Shown here: one piece after another, positions 1 to 11,100 of the stretch
Position numbering within the stretch: position 1 is the first letter of the stretch
Layout: the number at the start of each line of letters is the position of its first letter
Assembly: GCF_022581195.2 (NCBI RefSeq)
Contig: NC_061463.1
Location: forward strand, 4,836,001-4,900,000
Origin: Helicoverpa zea
Lineage: Eukaryota > Arthropoda > Insecta > Lepidoptera > Noctuidae
DNA length: 64,000 nucleotides
Direction of reading: 5' to 3'
The notes under the pieces: generated by a model
The model's input: only the letters and a program-made list of their open reading frames with translations
What the model was told of the DNA's origin: nothing
The model's database searches: none
Program-made: the position numbers and the translations under genes

Positions 1-3000
1 AAGAGACATAATTTTTTTTTTTTTTTTCAAATTATATTCACGGCTGAAGTTCTCGAAACAAGTTTGCCTGGATCCCTGAATGTGAATGGGCAAGTTCGAT
101 GAAACTTTACTCTTTACTCAGAACGCGAAAGTTTTGCTTCCGATCCGATGGAACCACATCAAAAGATATAACAAATATAATACGAATTCAAATGGATTAG
201 CTGTTTGTTGAGTTGGCACGAAGTATTTATATTCTGAATTTCGAATTTGTAATGTCTTGTTTATACCTGGTTGTGTTTGTTTTATTTATTTAGTTTAAAA
301 CCTTCATAGTGAGGTATTTATTCATTTAATTTTAGGTGTAGCTAGAATATTTCTGTGTAATTAGTACAACGGATAAGTCGAACATCAATACTCTACAACA
401 TTTTATCGCAAATTTTTTATATTTCAACTTCAGTACTCAACATGACTCCTGACATTTTACATAAGAACTTGTTCCTTTCTTTCACAGACACAAATTAAAA
501 ATAACACAGAAGCATTATTAAATAAACCCCAATTAAATACTCGAAACAAAAGAAGACCACATTTAAATAGCTGCAAGTTGATGACGTCATTACTCTTGGG
601 GCAGCATGCACCTCTGCTCATAACTTAGTCGTGACGTGACAAACCGGCAGCCTGGCGCCCCACATTACCATCATTTAGCACTACGCTCCTCTATTTCATA
701 GACTTTCTTCAGTTTTATGCTGGTATTGTATGAGTTTGCTGTCTTATTTTGTGTCCAGTCTTCCCCTTATTGTAGCAGCATACGTGGCTTATAAAGTCAC
801 ATTTTTAATTTCAAATGGACCCATAACAGCGAAACCGTCAAGCTAGTTGCATGGTCCAAAGAATTGGTCTCATGGAGAAGAACTGGCAAGAAAATCCACA
901 CACGTTGAAATCATTTCATCATCTACATAGCCTTTTCCCAACTATTTTAGAATCGAGGACCAGTCAAACCGCAGTGTGTGCAGTTCTGCACATACAATAA
1001 AAACTATACTTACAACAATAGCACACAAATATTTCTTCGTACATTTTAGTGGAATATTTTATGATAAATCATCATAAAAAACAACTTAATAAACTACAGT
1101 ATAATAGGATCAATCAAAACAATATCTATTGTAAGATCTGTCATAAATATTAGTCACAATAATTGAACTTGTCAAGGCAGTGTCTAATTACATCGAATTA
1201 CTAATTAAAATTCAACCTACATTCGTGATCTTCACCTCTTTATTAATCGACAGCACCAGAAAGAGAATTATGTTTTTGTAACTTACAAGTTTTATGGTTG
1301 AAACCCTCGGGTCGTAGGTTCTGAATGCCCACGTTCTTTCTAAGGAGTTTTCCAAACTGCTGGTTGATGCCTTGGACAAAGGATAAGCATTGCCGTCCAA
1401 CGTGGCAGTGCTGCCAGCCTTTTGGGCAAGCTAACGGTCGACAACGATGAGGACTTTTTATGTTACCCTTACTCTTAGAGACCTCTTATATTATTTATTT
1501 CTCAATTTGTTTTATGTTTCCCTGTATATAGCGTTGTGGGTTACATTATGACCACAACAAGCCACTGTTATATTAGTTGTAAGATTTTATAATGTAACTG
1601 TTTGCTGTTACTTAAAATTAAAAAAAAATAAAAGCTTGTAAATAACGCTGTACTAAGGTACTACTAAAGATGATTTCATGATTCATATCCTCTTGTTATC
1701 TCATTCCAATATCTATTATCAATGCATTATCTTTAATGTGTTAAATATAGGTTTTCCAAAAGGATTTCTTTCATTCATATGGATTATAAAATTATCTTTA
1801 GTTTAGTTCTAATGCTTATGAGGATTCGTAACAGACAATACCTAAGATAAATAGTGAATAATGTCTCACAAGGAAGGTTCCAATTACAAAATGAAACCCT
1901 TAAATTCCTTTGATGATATGACTAGGAAGCTTCGGGCAGTCATTGTCGACCCCTGTCGGATTAAGTACCAAATAACCTGGTTAGTATTTTTTCTACAATA
2001 TGATACCTACTTATTTAGCTCTGCTCTAATTTTAATGTAGCCACACTCGATTACGACCTTCATTTTGTTAATTAAAACAGCTACATTAAAATTAGCACTC
2101 AAAATGTGAATTATCTCAAAGTAGCCATTCTAAAACCACGTACAATCAACACCAATCTATTTTATTATGATTGCAGATTCCTCCATAAATTCCAACGACA
2201 AGATTGACATCTTTTTGTTCATTTTATAATAACGTCGGCCATTTTAATTGGCTTTCGAGCCTTCGTCACCTAGACCTCGATAGCTAATCACTGGTCAAGA
2301 TGCCTCCATTACGGAGTTCGTTACACTGTGTTGCAATAATAAAGAGTTAAATAACTGCTATTGTTTTTTTTTTTTTTGTTAGTAAGTATTACTTAAGAAC
2401 ATTATGAAATAGTTGCTTTATTGTTTGAACTGTGTATTAAGTAAAGTTTTATGGATGATAAATTACTATGTTATAGATCATTTAGTTATGCGGGGCTGTG
2501 ATTATTGTTATATTTAAATGTCATCAAAAAGTTCGCAAATAAGAGACAATTTGAATACCTATCGCAAAGAAATCATCTCCTCATGGTTACTGGACGAATG
2601 AAATAAATACGATGTACAGCAACCTACATTTCACGAGACTAACAACTAGATAAATAAATCTAAAATAACGACCCCAAAATGTTACAAAAACAAACTTCCA
2701 TCCCCACATCCCTATACACTTAATATAAATTATTGAACCCACAACACCATTTAATTCAGCACTCATATCAAAGGGTCAAAAGTACCCAACAATTGTGCCC
2801 AACTGACCCACAGAACCTTAAAGTTCGCGTCCATTTGACTCGCAGAAAGTTCCAGAATCGTTGCTTCCTCCTTTAATTCAGTCGGACTTATTCGAGTTTG
2901 TTCGTCTTGTTAGTTCGCCGGAGTTGGTTAACCAACCAGCTTTATTATAAGGTTTTATATACTAAAGAACTTCGCATAATTAGGAGCAAAATGTTTGGTT

Positions 3001-3934
3001 GCCCCGGTTTATTTGAAAGTAAGTTTAGGAGTGTAGTTTTTGAAACGTGTAAAACTTTGAATTTATGTTTTGCTACTAGAATTATTTTGGCTGCCTTAAT
3101 ATATTTATTATTATATTGTAAAAAAAATAATCTATTCGGTAAAATTAGTGCATAAAAATAATTTATTGCCTTTTCAGAATACAGACGGGGAATCCCCCAA
3201 ATCGTGCAAAATAAGTATATGGATTAAGATTGCTAATATTTTTATAATTATCGTGCTTCAGTAATCCAATTGCCTCTTCTCTGTGTATTCTAGATGTTAT
3301 TCTTTAGAGGTGTACAGTAAATGACAAACAGCCACTTAAAAGTCTCAAGTTAAGTGAACACATTTCTGTACTTTAATTAAATTCCTCACTATATACGTAA
3401 GTTGCTGATAATACATCGTTTGTTGATATCTTCAAGTCAAGATACTCAACTTGTTCCAAGAATTATGTGTTCTTAGTTACCCTTTAATTAGTCATTCGAA
3501 TCAAACATCTTCCATTTAAATATGGCTCAAATTATTTTAGAACCCAGTTTAGGTAAACACAAAATAATGACTCAACTCATACCAAAATTATCCCGGATTG
3601 TAAAGATTTTTTCAAATCACATAATAAGATAAACCGCATAATTTAGATCCTTAATCCTTTATTAACTTGTGTAAAATGTAGTATGATTCGTCATAAAGTC
3701 ATAACATTACACAGGTTCGCCTTTGATAACTAAACTTATCATTGTTATTATCAATGAAACATTTATTTAATTCATTACATCTTACGATTATTACCGATTT
3801 GTTTATCGGGAAACACATAAGCCAAAAATTTATATAAACAGCATAACCGAAAATGTTAAATCTTTTGAGTCGCATTTTTTACCCTCTCACACATTTTAAC
3901 ATCGTTTTCCTCAAATAACTTTGCGGCTTCTAGT
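1..3934. other. Intergenic DNA without a recognisable gene
   Basis: AT-rich sequence with many stops in all frames. A short inverted repeat (2026-2041 against 2080-2095) and a decayed SINE 3' end in reverse near 905-950 (agccttttcccaac) are the only structures I can name. A possible 28-nt exon at 2991-3018 (ATG followed by a gtaagt donor) cannot be connected to anything. Oligo-T tracts occur at 11-27 and near 2365. Confidence 0.5.
2026..2095. repeat. Short inverted repeat (16-bp arms)
   Basis: The arm ctaattttaatgtagc at 2026-2041 is exactly complementary to 2080-2095, with 38 nt between. It is probably the remnant of a small MITE or a hairpin. No target-site duplication is evident. Confidence 0.5.
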
Positions 3935-4165
3935 GACGATGATATTCTAGCCGATTACCGGCGGATGTTCCCTTATAAGGAGATTACCCAACTGCGACAC
4001 ATTATAGTGCAAAAGTACTTGCGCAGACATAGGTGCACTCACTATTCCTTCACTCTCGTAGCGCGATGGGTCGGCAATCCGACATGACCTCAGAGAGATC
4101 AGGCGCAGGACCGACATTTACATACTCTCCGATGTACGGGTGCATCAATCACCAACTTCGAGGGT
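3935..4165 (+). repeat. Dispersed repeat family A, copy 1
   Basis: Contains the core gcgcagacataggtgcac followed by a segment reading ctattccttcactctcgtag. The same core recurs, diverged, at 5760-5955 (reverse) and 10930-11105 (forward). I recall this family as abundant in moth genomes but cannot assign its class. It lies just upstream of the RTE fragment at 4238. Confidence 0.6.
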
Positions 4166-4225
4166 CCGGATGAAATTGGATACTAGTGACTTAGCGATGG
4201 TCAGAAGATTCTAATACAATATTTT

Positions 4226-4237
4226 TTTACATTATTT
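4226..4237. repeat. Target-site duplication, left copy, of RTE fragment
   Basis: tttacattattt here is repeated exactly at 5129-5140, bracketing the RTE-derived fragment. A 12-bp duplication is in the range expected for target-primed reverse transcription. Confidence 0.75.
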
Positions 4238-5128
4238 CATCATCAGCCTATCACAGTCCACTGCTGGACATAGGCCTCTCCAAGTGCACGTCACCGAGAT
4301 CGATTTTCGGCTGCTCGCATCCAGCTCCTGCCAGCCGTCTTGCGCAAGTCATCACTCCACCGTGCCTGAGGACGTCCTACACTACGTTTGCCGAGGCGTG
4401 GTCTCCACTCTAGAACTCGTTTACCCCAACGGTTATCGGTTCTTCGGTTAATATGGCCAGCCCACTGCCACTTCAGCTTGCTGATTCGGTGGGCTATGTC
4501 GATGACCTTGGTTCTCTGACGGATTACCTCATTTCTGATGCGATCCCTCAGAGAAATGCCGAGCATAGCTCTTTCCATAGCCCGCTGAGTGACTTTAAGC
4601 TTGTGAACCAGCCGTACCGTCTCAGTCCACACCAGTCGTACGTTTCGGCTCCGTAAGTCATGACAGGTAGGACGCACTGATTGAAGACTTTTGTCTTTAG
4701 GCACTGTGGGATCGACGATGTTAGGACTCGACGTAGCTTCCCAAATGCAGTCCAACCCAAGTGAATTCTCCTATTCACCTCGTCTTCAAAGTTGTTTCTA
4801 CCTAACTGCAATGTCTGCCCGAGGTATACATATTTCCGAACAACTAAGAGAACGGCGCCGTAAATCGCAATCGGTTCCGGTAGAACATGTTCATTGAACA
4901 TGACCTTGGTTTTGTCCAAGTTCATCCGTAGGCCGATGCGTAGAGAAGATTCAGCCAGGTCGTTCAGCATCTGTTGTAGTTCCTGCAGCGTTTCCGCCAT
5001 GATGACGATATCGTCAGCAAATCGCAAGTGAGAGATGTGTTCGCCATTGATGTTGATGCCGCGTCCTTTCCAGTTCAGCGTCTTGAACATATCCTCCATT
5101 GCATTAGTGAACAGTTTTCGAAATAACA
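4238..5128 (-). mobile_element. 5'-truncated RTE-type LINE fragment, degenerate
   Basis: Reverse-strand copy of the C-terminal part of the same RTE reverse transcriptase found at 24452-25963. It begins, on its own strand, at the equivalent of position 25068 of that copy and runs to the TGA-repeat tail, seen here as tcatcatca at 4237-4245. The RT motif FADD is readable (LRFADDIVIMAE). Downstream, a small insertion near 4620-4640 shifts the frame, so the coding sequence is split into overlapping frames (5129-4548 and 4755-4291). Short length, the frameshift and many substitutions indicate an old, dead insertion. Perfect 12-bp duplications flank it. Confidence 0.85.
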
Positions 5129-5140
5129 TTTACATTATTT
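5129..5140. repeat. Target-site duplication, right copy, of RTE fragment
   Basis: Exact repeat of 4226-4237 (tttacattattt). It marks the 5' truncation point of the minus-strand RTE copy. Confidence 0.75.
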
Positions 5141-5526
5141 ACAAACTTGAAAAAACTTACAAATTAAAATTACCCATGAAAAGTTTCTTGGACAAAAATA
5201 TCGAGCTGTTTTGAGAATTTTAACCATTTACGAATTCCACGGTACGATTAAATGATTTTCGAAAAAATGTTCCTTAGATAATCTCCGAGTTGTTCTGAAA
5301 GAAGTTAAAATGTACTCGAAAGTTCGAAAGCGACACTTACAAGGCATTATAAGGAAGCGTCTTTGTATGATAACATACAACTTGAAGTGATAACAGTAAT
5401 ACTATGACGTGTTATCTACTATCATAACAAGCATTAACGTTATGCTATCATAGATTACGGCCGTAGACACTAAGAGCACAGGATGCGAAAATCAATTTAG
5501 CATTGGTGTATAACATATCTCTTTAC

Positions 5527-5746
5527 ATAATACCCACCCCGCCCTTTCACCCGCGTTCACCCGCGTCCCGTGGGAGCTACTGCCCGCACCAGGATAAAAT
5601 ATAGCCTATGTTACTCGCAGATAATACAGCTTTCTAATGGTGAAAGAATATTTAAAATCGGTCCAGTAGTTTTTGAGTTTATCCATTACAACCAAACAAA
5701 CAAACAAACAAACAAAGTTTTCCTCTTTATAATATTAGTATAGATA
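5527..5746 (+). repeat. Dispersed repeat family B, copy 1
   Basis: Contains cccgtgggagctactgcc, then gtccagtagtttttgag, an (AAAC)n tract near 5692-5715 and the ending ataatattagtatagat. A reverse-oriented relative lies at 52966-53190 and a diverged forward one at 59055-59215. The layout is familiar from many lepidopteran genomes, but I cannot assign its class. Confidence 0.6.
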
Positions 5747-5759
5747 AGAGCTAATATTA

Positions 5760-5955
5760 TAAAGCTAAAGTTGTGTTGGATTACGGTCCCATCGGGCTAT
5801 GAGAGTGAAGGAATAGTGGGTGCACTTGTGTCTGCGCAAATGCTTGTGCTCTATAATACCTATGTCCTGCGCAGTTGGCTAATCTCCTTACATGAGAACA
5901 GTCGCCGTAGCCGATAATCGGTTAGGAGGACATCATAAAGCTCTGTATGGGCAGA
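5760..5955 (-). repeat. Dispersed repeat family A, copy 2
   Basis: Read on the minus strand this matches 3935-4165: aaggagattagccaactgcg, then gcgcagacacaagtgcac, then a segment reading ctattccttcactctcatag. It abuts the family B repeat at 5527-5746. Confidence 0.6.
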
Positions 5956-6985
5956 TATCTGACCTCGCTAATCTCAAGAATTACTACTCTGATTGAAAAA
6001 ATATTTCTTAGCTGGGTACTCAGAAAGAATTTTCACTCAAATTGGGAAAAATTAAGGCTTACTACGATTGCGATTCTCGAAAGTAGTTTTAAGAAAAGTT
6101 AAAACTTATCATTGTGGTCGCATCTGTTTCGCTTCCAGCAGTTATTGTATCCATGATTGTTTTTATCAAGCTTCGACATGATACAAAAAAAAATCAATCG
6201 ATATTATTTTCTATATTCACTTAGTAAATAACAAGAAACTCACATTATATGTGTAGTATTTAAGATTTTAGATCTCATGACAAGAAAGAAGTTCATATCC
6301 AGAAAGTTCGTCAAGTTTACATGACAAAAGACGAAGTCAGAGAGGATAGGAGGAAGAAGTAACAAACACATATACTTGGTCTTAAAAAATATGTACATTG
6401 AAACATCCCAGCCCCCTTAGAAATAAGTACTTCTTTCGTTCCTGTCTTTCAGACATATCTTAAAGTTTTAAAAAGTCGATGAATGTTTAAAACAACCATC
6501 CAATTTCTTTTGAATCTATTGGTCAGAAATAAATATTTAACCTGTTAACGTGGATTAACATATAGAGAACTTTAAGTAGACCATATTTCGAGCAAGAGAT
6601 GCCAATTAAGATATAAAAATATAACCCATCTAGACAGTCGTATTTATCCCTATATTCGGCATAGGTAATAGGTATACAAACTCTGGAAATACTGAAATGG
6701 CAGTTTATTAAAAGATGACTAATCCATAGGTGCCTAACTACCTATATGATAAAACAGTACAAATACGAGTACCTAACTTTATTACCTAACGTTAGTACCT
6801 AAACTACAAGGAAAAAATACAATTTTTATGATGCAATATAAGTAACCGATATCGTGGTTGTCAATACTGAATGTAAATGGAAAGCAACACACTTGGTGCG
6901 GAACGTTCGTGGTCTATCGTGACATGACGAGTTCTTCCAAGTTTCGGAAAGCACGTTAAATTGGTGGGCCAAACACATTTGCATT
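5956..6985. other. Intergenic stretch, nothing recognised
   Basis: AT-rich sequence without a coding signature, repeat boundary or RNA-like structure that I can support. Confidence 0.5.
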
Positions 6986-6989
6986 TGAG

Positions 6990-7157
6990 CATGCATTACG
7001 GGTAACCAGAAATATTAGTCTGTTGAGTAGTCCTACCAAGGGGTACAGGGATTTGCGCATTTGACTGGGTCGACGTGGTCATATAGATAGTCTCTTTGTA
7101 AATTAGACTGGAAGACGACCACTTTATGTAGTTGGGAAAGTCTAGGCAGATGATGCG
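6990..7157 (+). repeat. Decayed SINE-body repeat
   Basis: Reads cattacgggtaaccagaa, ctaccaaggggtacaggg, tagactggaagacgacc and ttgggaaagtctaggcagatgatg in order. This is the body and 3' end of a tRNA-derived SINE type I recall as common in Lepidoptera. No flanking duplication is seen. Confidence 0.5.
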
Positions 7158-7302
7158 ATCGTATTAATATTTTTATAGTCATTTATTTATTTAGAACATA
7201 TAATTTACATTTTTAAATATTAAATATAAAAATAAAAAACATTTAAAAATATAAAAAATAGGTTGCCACCGATATCGGGCACAGGGTCCAAGGTACCGGT
7301 GG

Positions 7303-7642
7303 TTAGGGTCCCAGAGACAGAAACCTCCTCACGATACGTGCCATATCAAGGAGTACTGCCTTCTGAATCAGTCCCTTGATCCAGCCGCCCAACGAGAGCC
7401 TCCTGAGGTGTTCGTCGAGGCTCTTGGCTATTAAACCATTGGCCGTAACGACAATCGGCACAACAACAGCCGTGTCGACACTCCACATGGCGACAACCTC
7501 GTGCGCTAAGTCGAGATACTTTATTTGTTTCTCTTTCTCAGCTTTCACAAGGTTCTCGTCATGCGGAACGGCGACATCGACTATCATCGCGCGGCGCGCT
7601 AATCGATCTATCACCACAATATCAGGCTTATTGGCTACAATA
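7303..7642 (-). pseudogene. C-terminal fragment of a restriction-like-endonuclease non-LTR retrotransposon
   Basis: The reverse strand encodes about 113 residues resembling the C-terminal restriction-like endonuclease of R2/R4-type LINEs. It has NKPDIVVIDR, then IVDVAVPHDENL followed by a Lys-rich segment (the PD...D...K layout), KYLDLAHEV, VVPIVVTANG and a closing QKAVLLDMARIVRRFL. There is no start codon and no upstream reverse transcriptase, so it is a 5'-truncated relic. It is open over its length, suggesting moderate age. The A-rich stretch at 7200-7260 may be its tail. Clade (R4, Dong, Hero, other) cannot be settled by eye. Confidence 0.7.
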
Positions 7643-8102
7643 AGTATTAATATTTTTATTAACATTTTTCACCTGAAACTGTATACTATATCACTGTCAT
7701 TGTTGTTTTTTGCGATATTATCTCCTAATTGTATATGATATTGATTGAACGCGTGTTAGTTTATCTTCACATAACGTACTTGGCTGATTACTCATCAACT
7801 CAATCTGATAAGATTTATCAGTACGCAGCACAACTAACTATGCTTTATTTTAATTTCTATCATATTAGAACCAGTACTCATATCCCTTCGACCATCGACG
7901 TACTCGCACCTGTGCAAAAACCCCCGCATAACTAAAAATACCTCAAAGATAATAGATTAGTCAAAATAATCAATACCTCGACTGATAACGTTATCTATAC
8001 TCAACACGCAGCAAAATGATTTGCCAATGTTAACGTATCGTTCACGTGAACATCATTTTACGTCTTTTGTGTGCGAAAAAATATTTATAGTGCTTAAACT
8101 AA

Positions 8103-11100
8103 ATGGAGGAAGTGCGTGGAAACGGCGATGTGCTCAAGAAAAGTCATTTCGCGAGACTCCATGAAAGAATACAAAACAAATATGAGGAGATGCAAAGAAA
8201 ACTTGATAAATCTAGGTCCGTTGATTCGCTGTCATCACTCAAAGAAGATTACGTCTACAAGGAACCCAGATACGCGAGCTGTGCTGATATTAATAATATT
8301 GATACCACGATGAAAAGACAAGACGTGCCCTTCGAAAGACATAGTGTTAAATACAGTGTTATTGTTGAGGAGATCGCTAAAAATGATGCCTCCTTACAGT
8401 ATATTAGTGCAAGGCAGGCCAGTATATCTGAATCTGAGCCTACGCCAACTATTAAGTGTGGAAACGAGAATGATAGTGATTCAAACCAATTCTTCGGTGA
8501 TGAATTCTCCAAGCTGAGTCTCGAATCGTAAGTTCCTCTTATTTTCTATGTTAAGGATGAGTTAAGATCTAGAACAAACACCAGACAGAATTAATTACAT
8601 TAGATTTAAGAAAAATTACAAAATTTTGACATGGGTATTAAAAGTCACGACAACAACAAATCAAAAACATTGAAGTGTGAAGTTTGAAATTTATATTGTA
8701 GCCCCAGCTTTATTTAAGAGACAATTTTAAAAGTAATGAGGAATTCCTGCAATATTTCAGATTAAATGAAGTGGCTAAAGAAAGCGACGAGTATCAAACG
8801 CCAACTCCCACTCCACCCCCGCCATTATCGATACGAAACAAAATTGGCTCGCGAATATCAGCTGTTAAAGACAAACGACGACAAAAGGAGAAAGAAAAGG
8901 CTGAAAACGAGAAAAAATCAGCTCGGGAGAAAGTCGAAAAGGTCCTTTTTATTTACATTTCAACAGAACGTTACGATTGCGATTGCTAAACTCTTTCTTT
9001 AATGTTTACAAATTCCCGACAGTGACATCCCGTAAAGCATCGCCTGTTACGATTTATTGGACTTTCTTTCAGCAAAATAAAAAAGATTTATTTTTTTAGG
9101 AGTGACAAGTAAATAAAGGAGTTCTTTGTTTTCAGTTTATTTTGAGCAATACTAAAGAAGAAAGAGTAAAAACGTTGAAAAGGACAAAAGTGGCTACGGT
9201 GACCATTGCTTTAATTGAAGCCACTGGTTTGGAAACTGATGTTTTAGAAGACAAACCCCGGTTATTGTTTTGTCGATTTAGGTGAGTTGCCAACGCCTTT
9301 TATTATTTCTTTGTTTATGAATTTTCGTTTCATGTTTAGGAAGCAAAGTTGCCTTATTGTTATCTTGTAGTTTATCAAGATTACTTATGTGTGTACATAA
9401 GTGGTTTAATTGCATACGATTAATTTATATATCTTTTAAAGTCTGAACATCCTGTTCAAAGTATGTCATGAAAGTATAAGTGAATTACATCGTTCGTACC
9501 TATTTCATTTATATTTCAAATGAATATTTTTACGGGAAAATTCGGACCTTTTATCTATTTTAATTAGAGCGATATCAAACGTTCTTGCTTCCTTATTATA
9601 GATGTACTTAATTTATTACAGGTTGGGCACAGAAAAATATAAGTCGAAAGTAATAAAAACGAACACATCTAAAGCAAAATGGCAAGAATTGTTCAATTTT
9701 AATTTGTACGAAGACAACATTGTGGAAATACAACTATTGGAAAAAGATTTTTGTGTTGGCAGGTATATTGAGTTCCTTTTTGTACCATATTTTAATATTT
9801 GAAAGGAAAAACATAATTTTAATGCCGAGGATTTTCATTAAGTTCCCTATGGTATATATTGGATAACAATATTTTGTTATTCGTAATTTGTCGTTTAATA
9901 TATTGTATGAAGATTGAATGTGAGTTTTGTCAGCAATTTTTATTCTGCCCGTTAAAGAAAAACTCTCTTAAATTAGTTTACTAAACCTACATCGTTTGAT
10001 CGTTATCGTGTTTTGTTTTATATCTTATCATCGCTAACTGGATAAAACTTTGACGTACTATTACGTACGTATTAAAAAAAATCCTTTATTTATAAATACA
10101 TTTTAAATCCATATAATATACTTTTCCTTCTTTGGTATTTAAAGAAAAAACTGCTTTATGTTAACCCACATAAAACTTTATATTCGTAATTTCCATCTCT
10201 CCTTATTTTCAGAACACAAATCGATCTAACAGAATTGAAAAAAGAAAAAACTCACAAATTACGAATAAAGTTAGAAGGTGATCTAGAGAAGGTTGAAATG
10301 TTTATGTTGCTGACAGTCACTGGGTTTTCTCTGATAAGCCTTGATGAATATCAGGAGACGCAGAGGAGGCTTGCTATGGTCACGAAGAATTCTGTAAGTT
10401 CCGTTATGTACTTACTTACGATAATATGAGATAATAAAAAGATGATATTTAGAATTCGTCATATCGTAGGCCTGTTTGAAATTATAAGGATAAATAATTT
10501 TCCATATACCTGAAAATTAAGTTAACTATGAGTGTACCACTAACAAATTAACAACATGTGCGCAAAATTTGATATGCATCAGGATATTATCATCGTTCAT
10601 TTCTAGAGAAAAGATTGACTGAAGACTGTTTGATAATATTCCTATATAACATTTAACAAAAAATCCGAAAAAGAAATATGGCAATTTTTAACCATGTACG
10701 TACTTTTTTACAGCCCTGGTACAAATACAAAGGCAAATCAGATGAGGTTGGCAGTCTAACAGTAATAGTCTATGGCGCCAAAGGACTGGCCTGCAATGAG
10801 TGCTACTGTGTTCTAGAACTTGACAACGAAAGACTGCAGACGCAAACTGAGTTCAAAACATCTGACCCTAACTGGATGAAGATATTTACTTTGTAAGTTT
10901 ATCGAATTATTAAAAAAAAAATACATTCAGATGGATGGTCGACCACCGTGGCAGTTTTCCCTAAAGAGATCAGTCAGCTGCACGGGACATATTGTGGTAC
11001 ATAAGCATTTAGGCAGACACTGGTGCCTTCTCTATTCCTTCACACTCATAGCCCTATGGGATGACAATCTGATGTCACAGAAAAGAGCTCAAACTTCCAG

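Noticed and set aside
2898..3155. 85-codon open frame with a hydrophobic end, plus a possible 28-nt first exon at 2991
   Set aside because: The frame starts with a non-ATG codon, has AT-driven composition and matches no family I know. The ATG/donor pair has no partner exon in compatible phase.
7376..7738. Plus-strand open frame over the endonuclease relic
   Set aside because: It is the antisense shadow of the minus-strand endonuclease fragment, low-complexity Ser/Ile/Thr-rich and without family resemblance.
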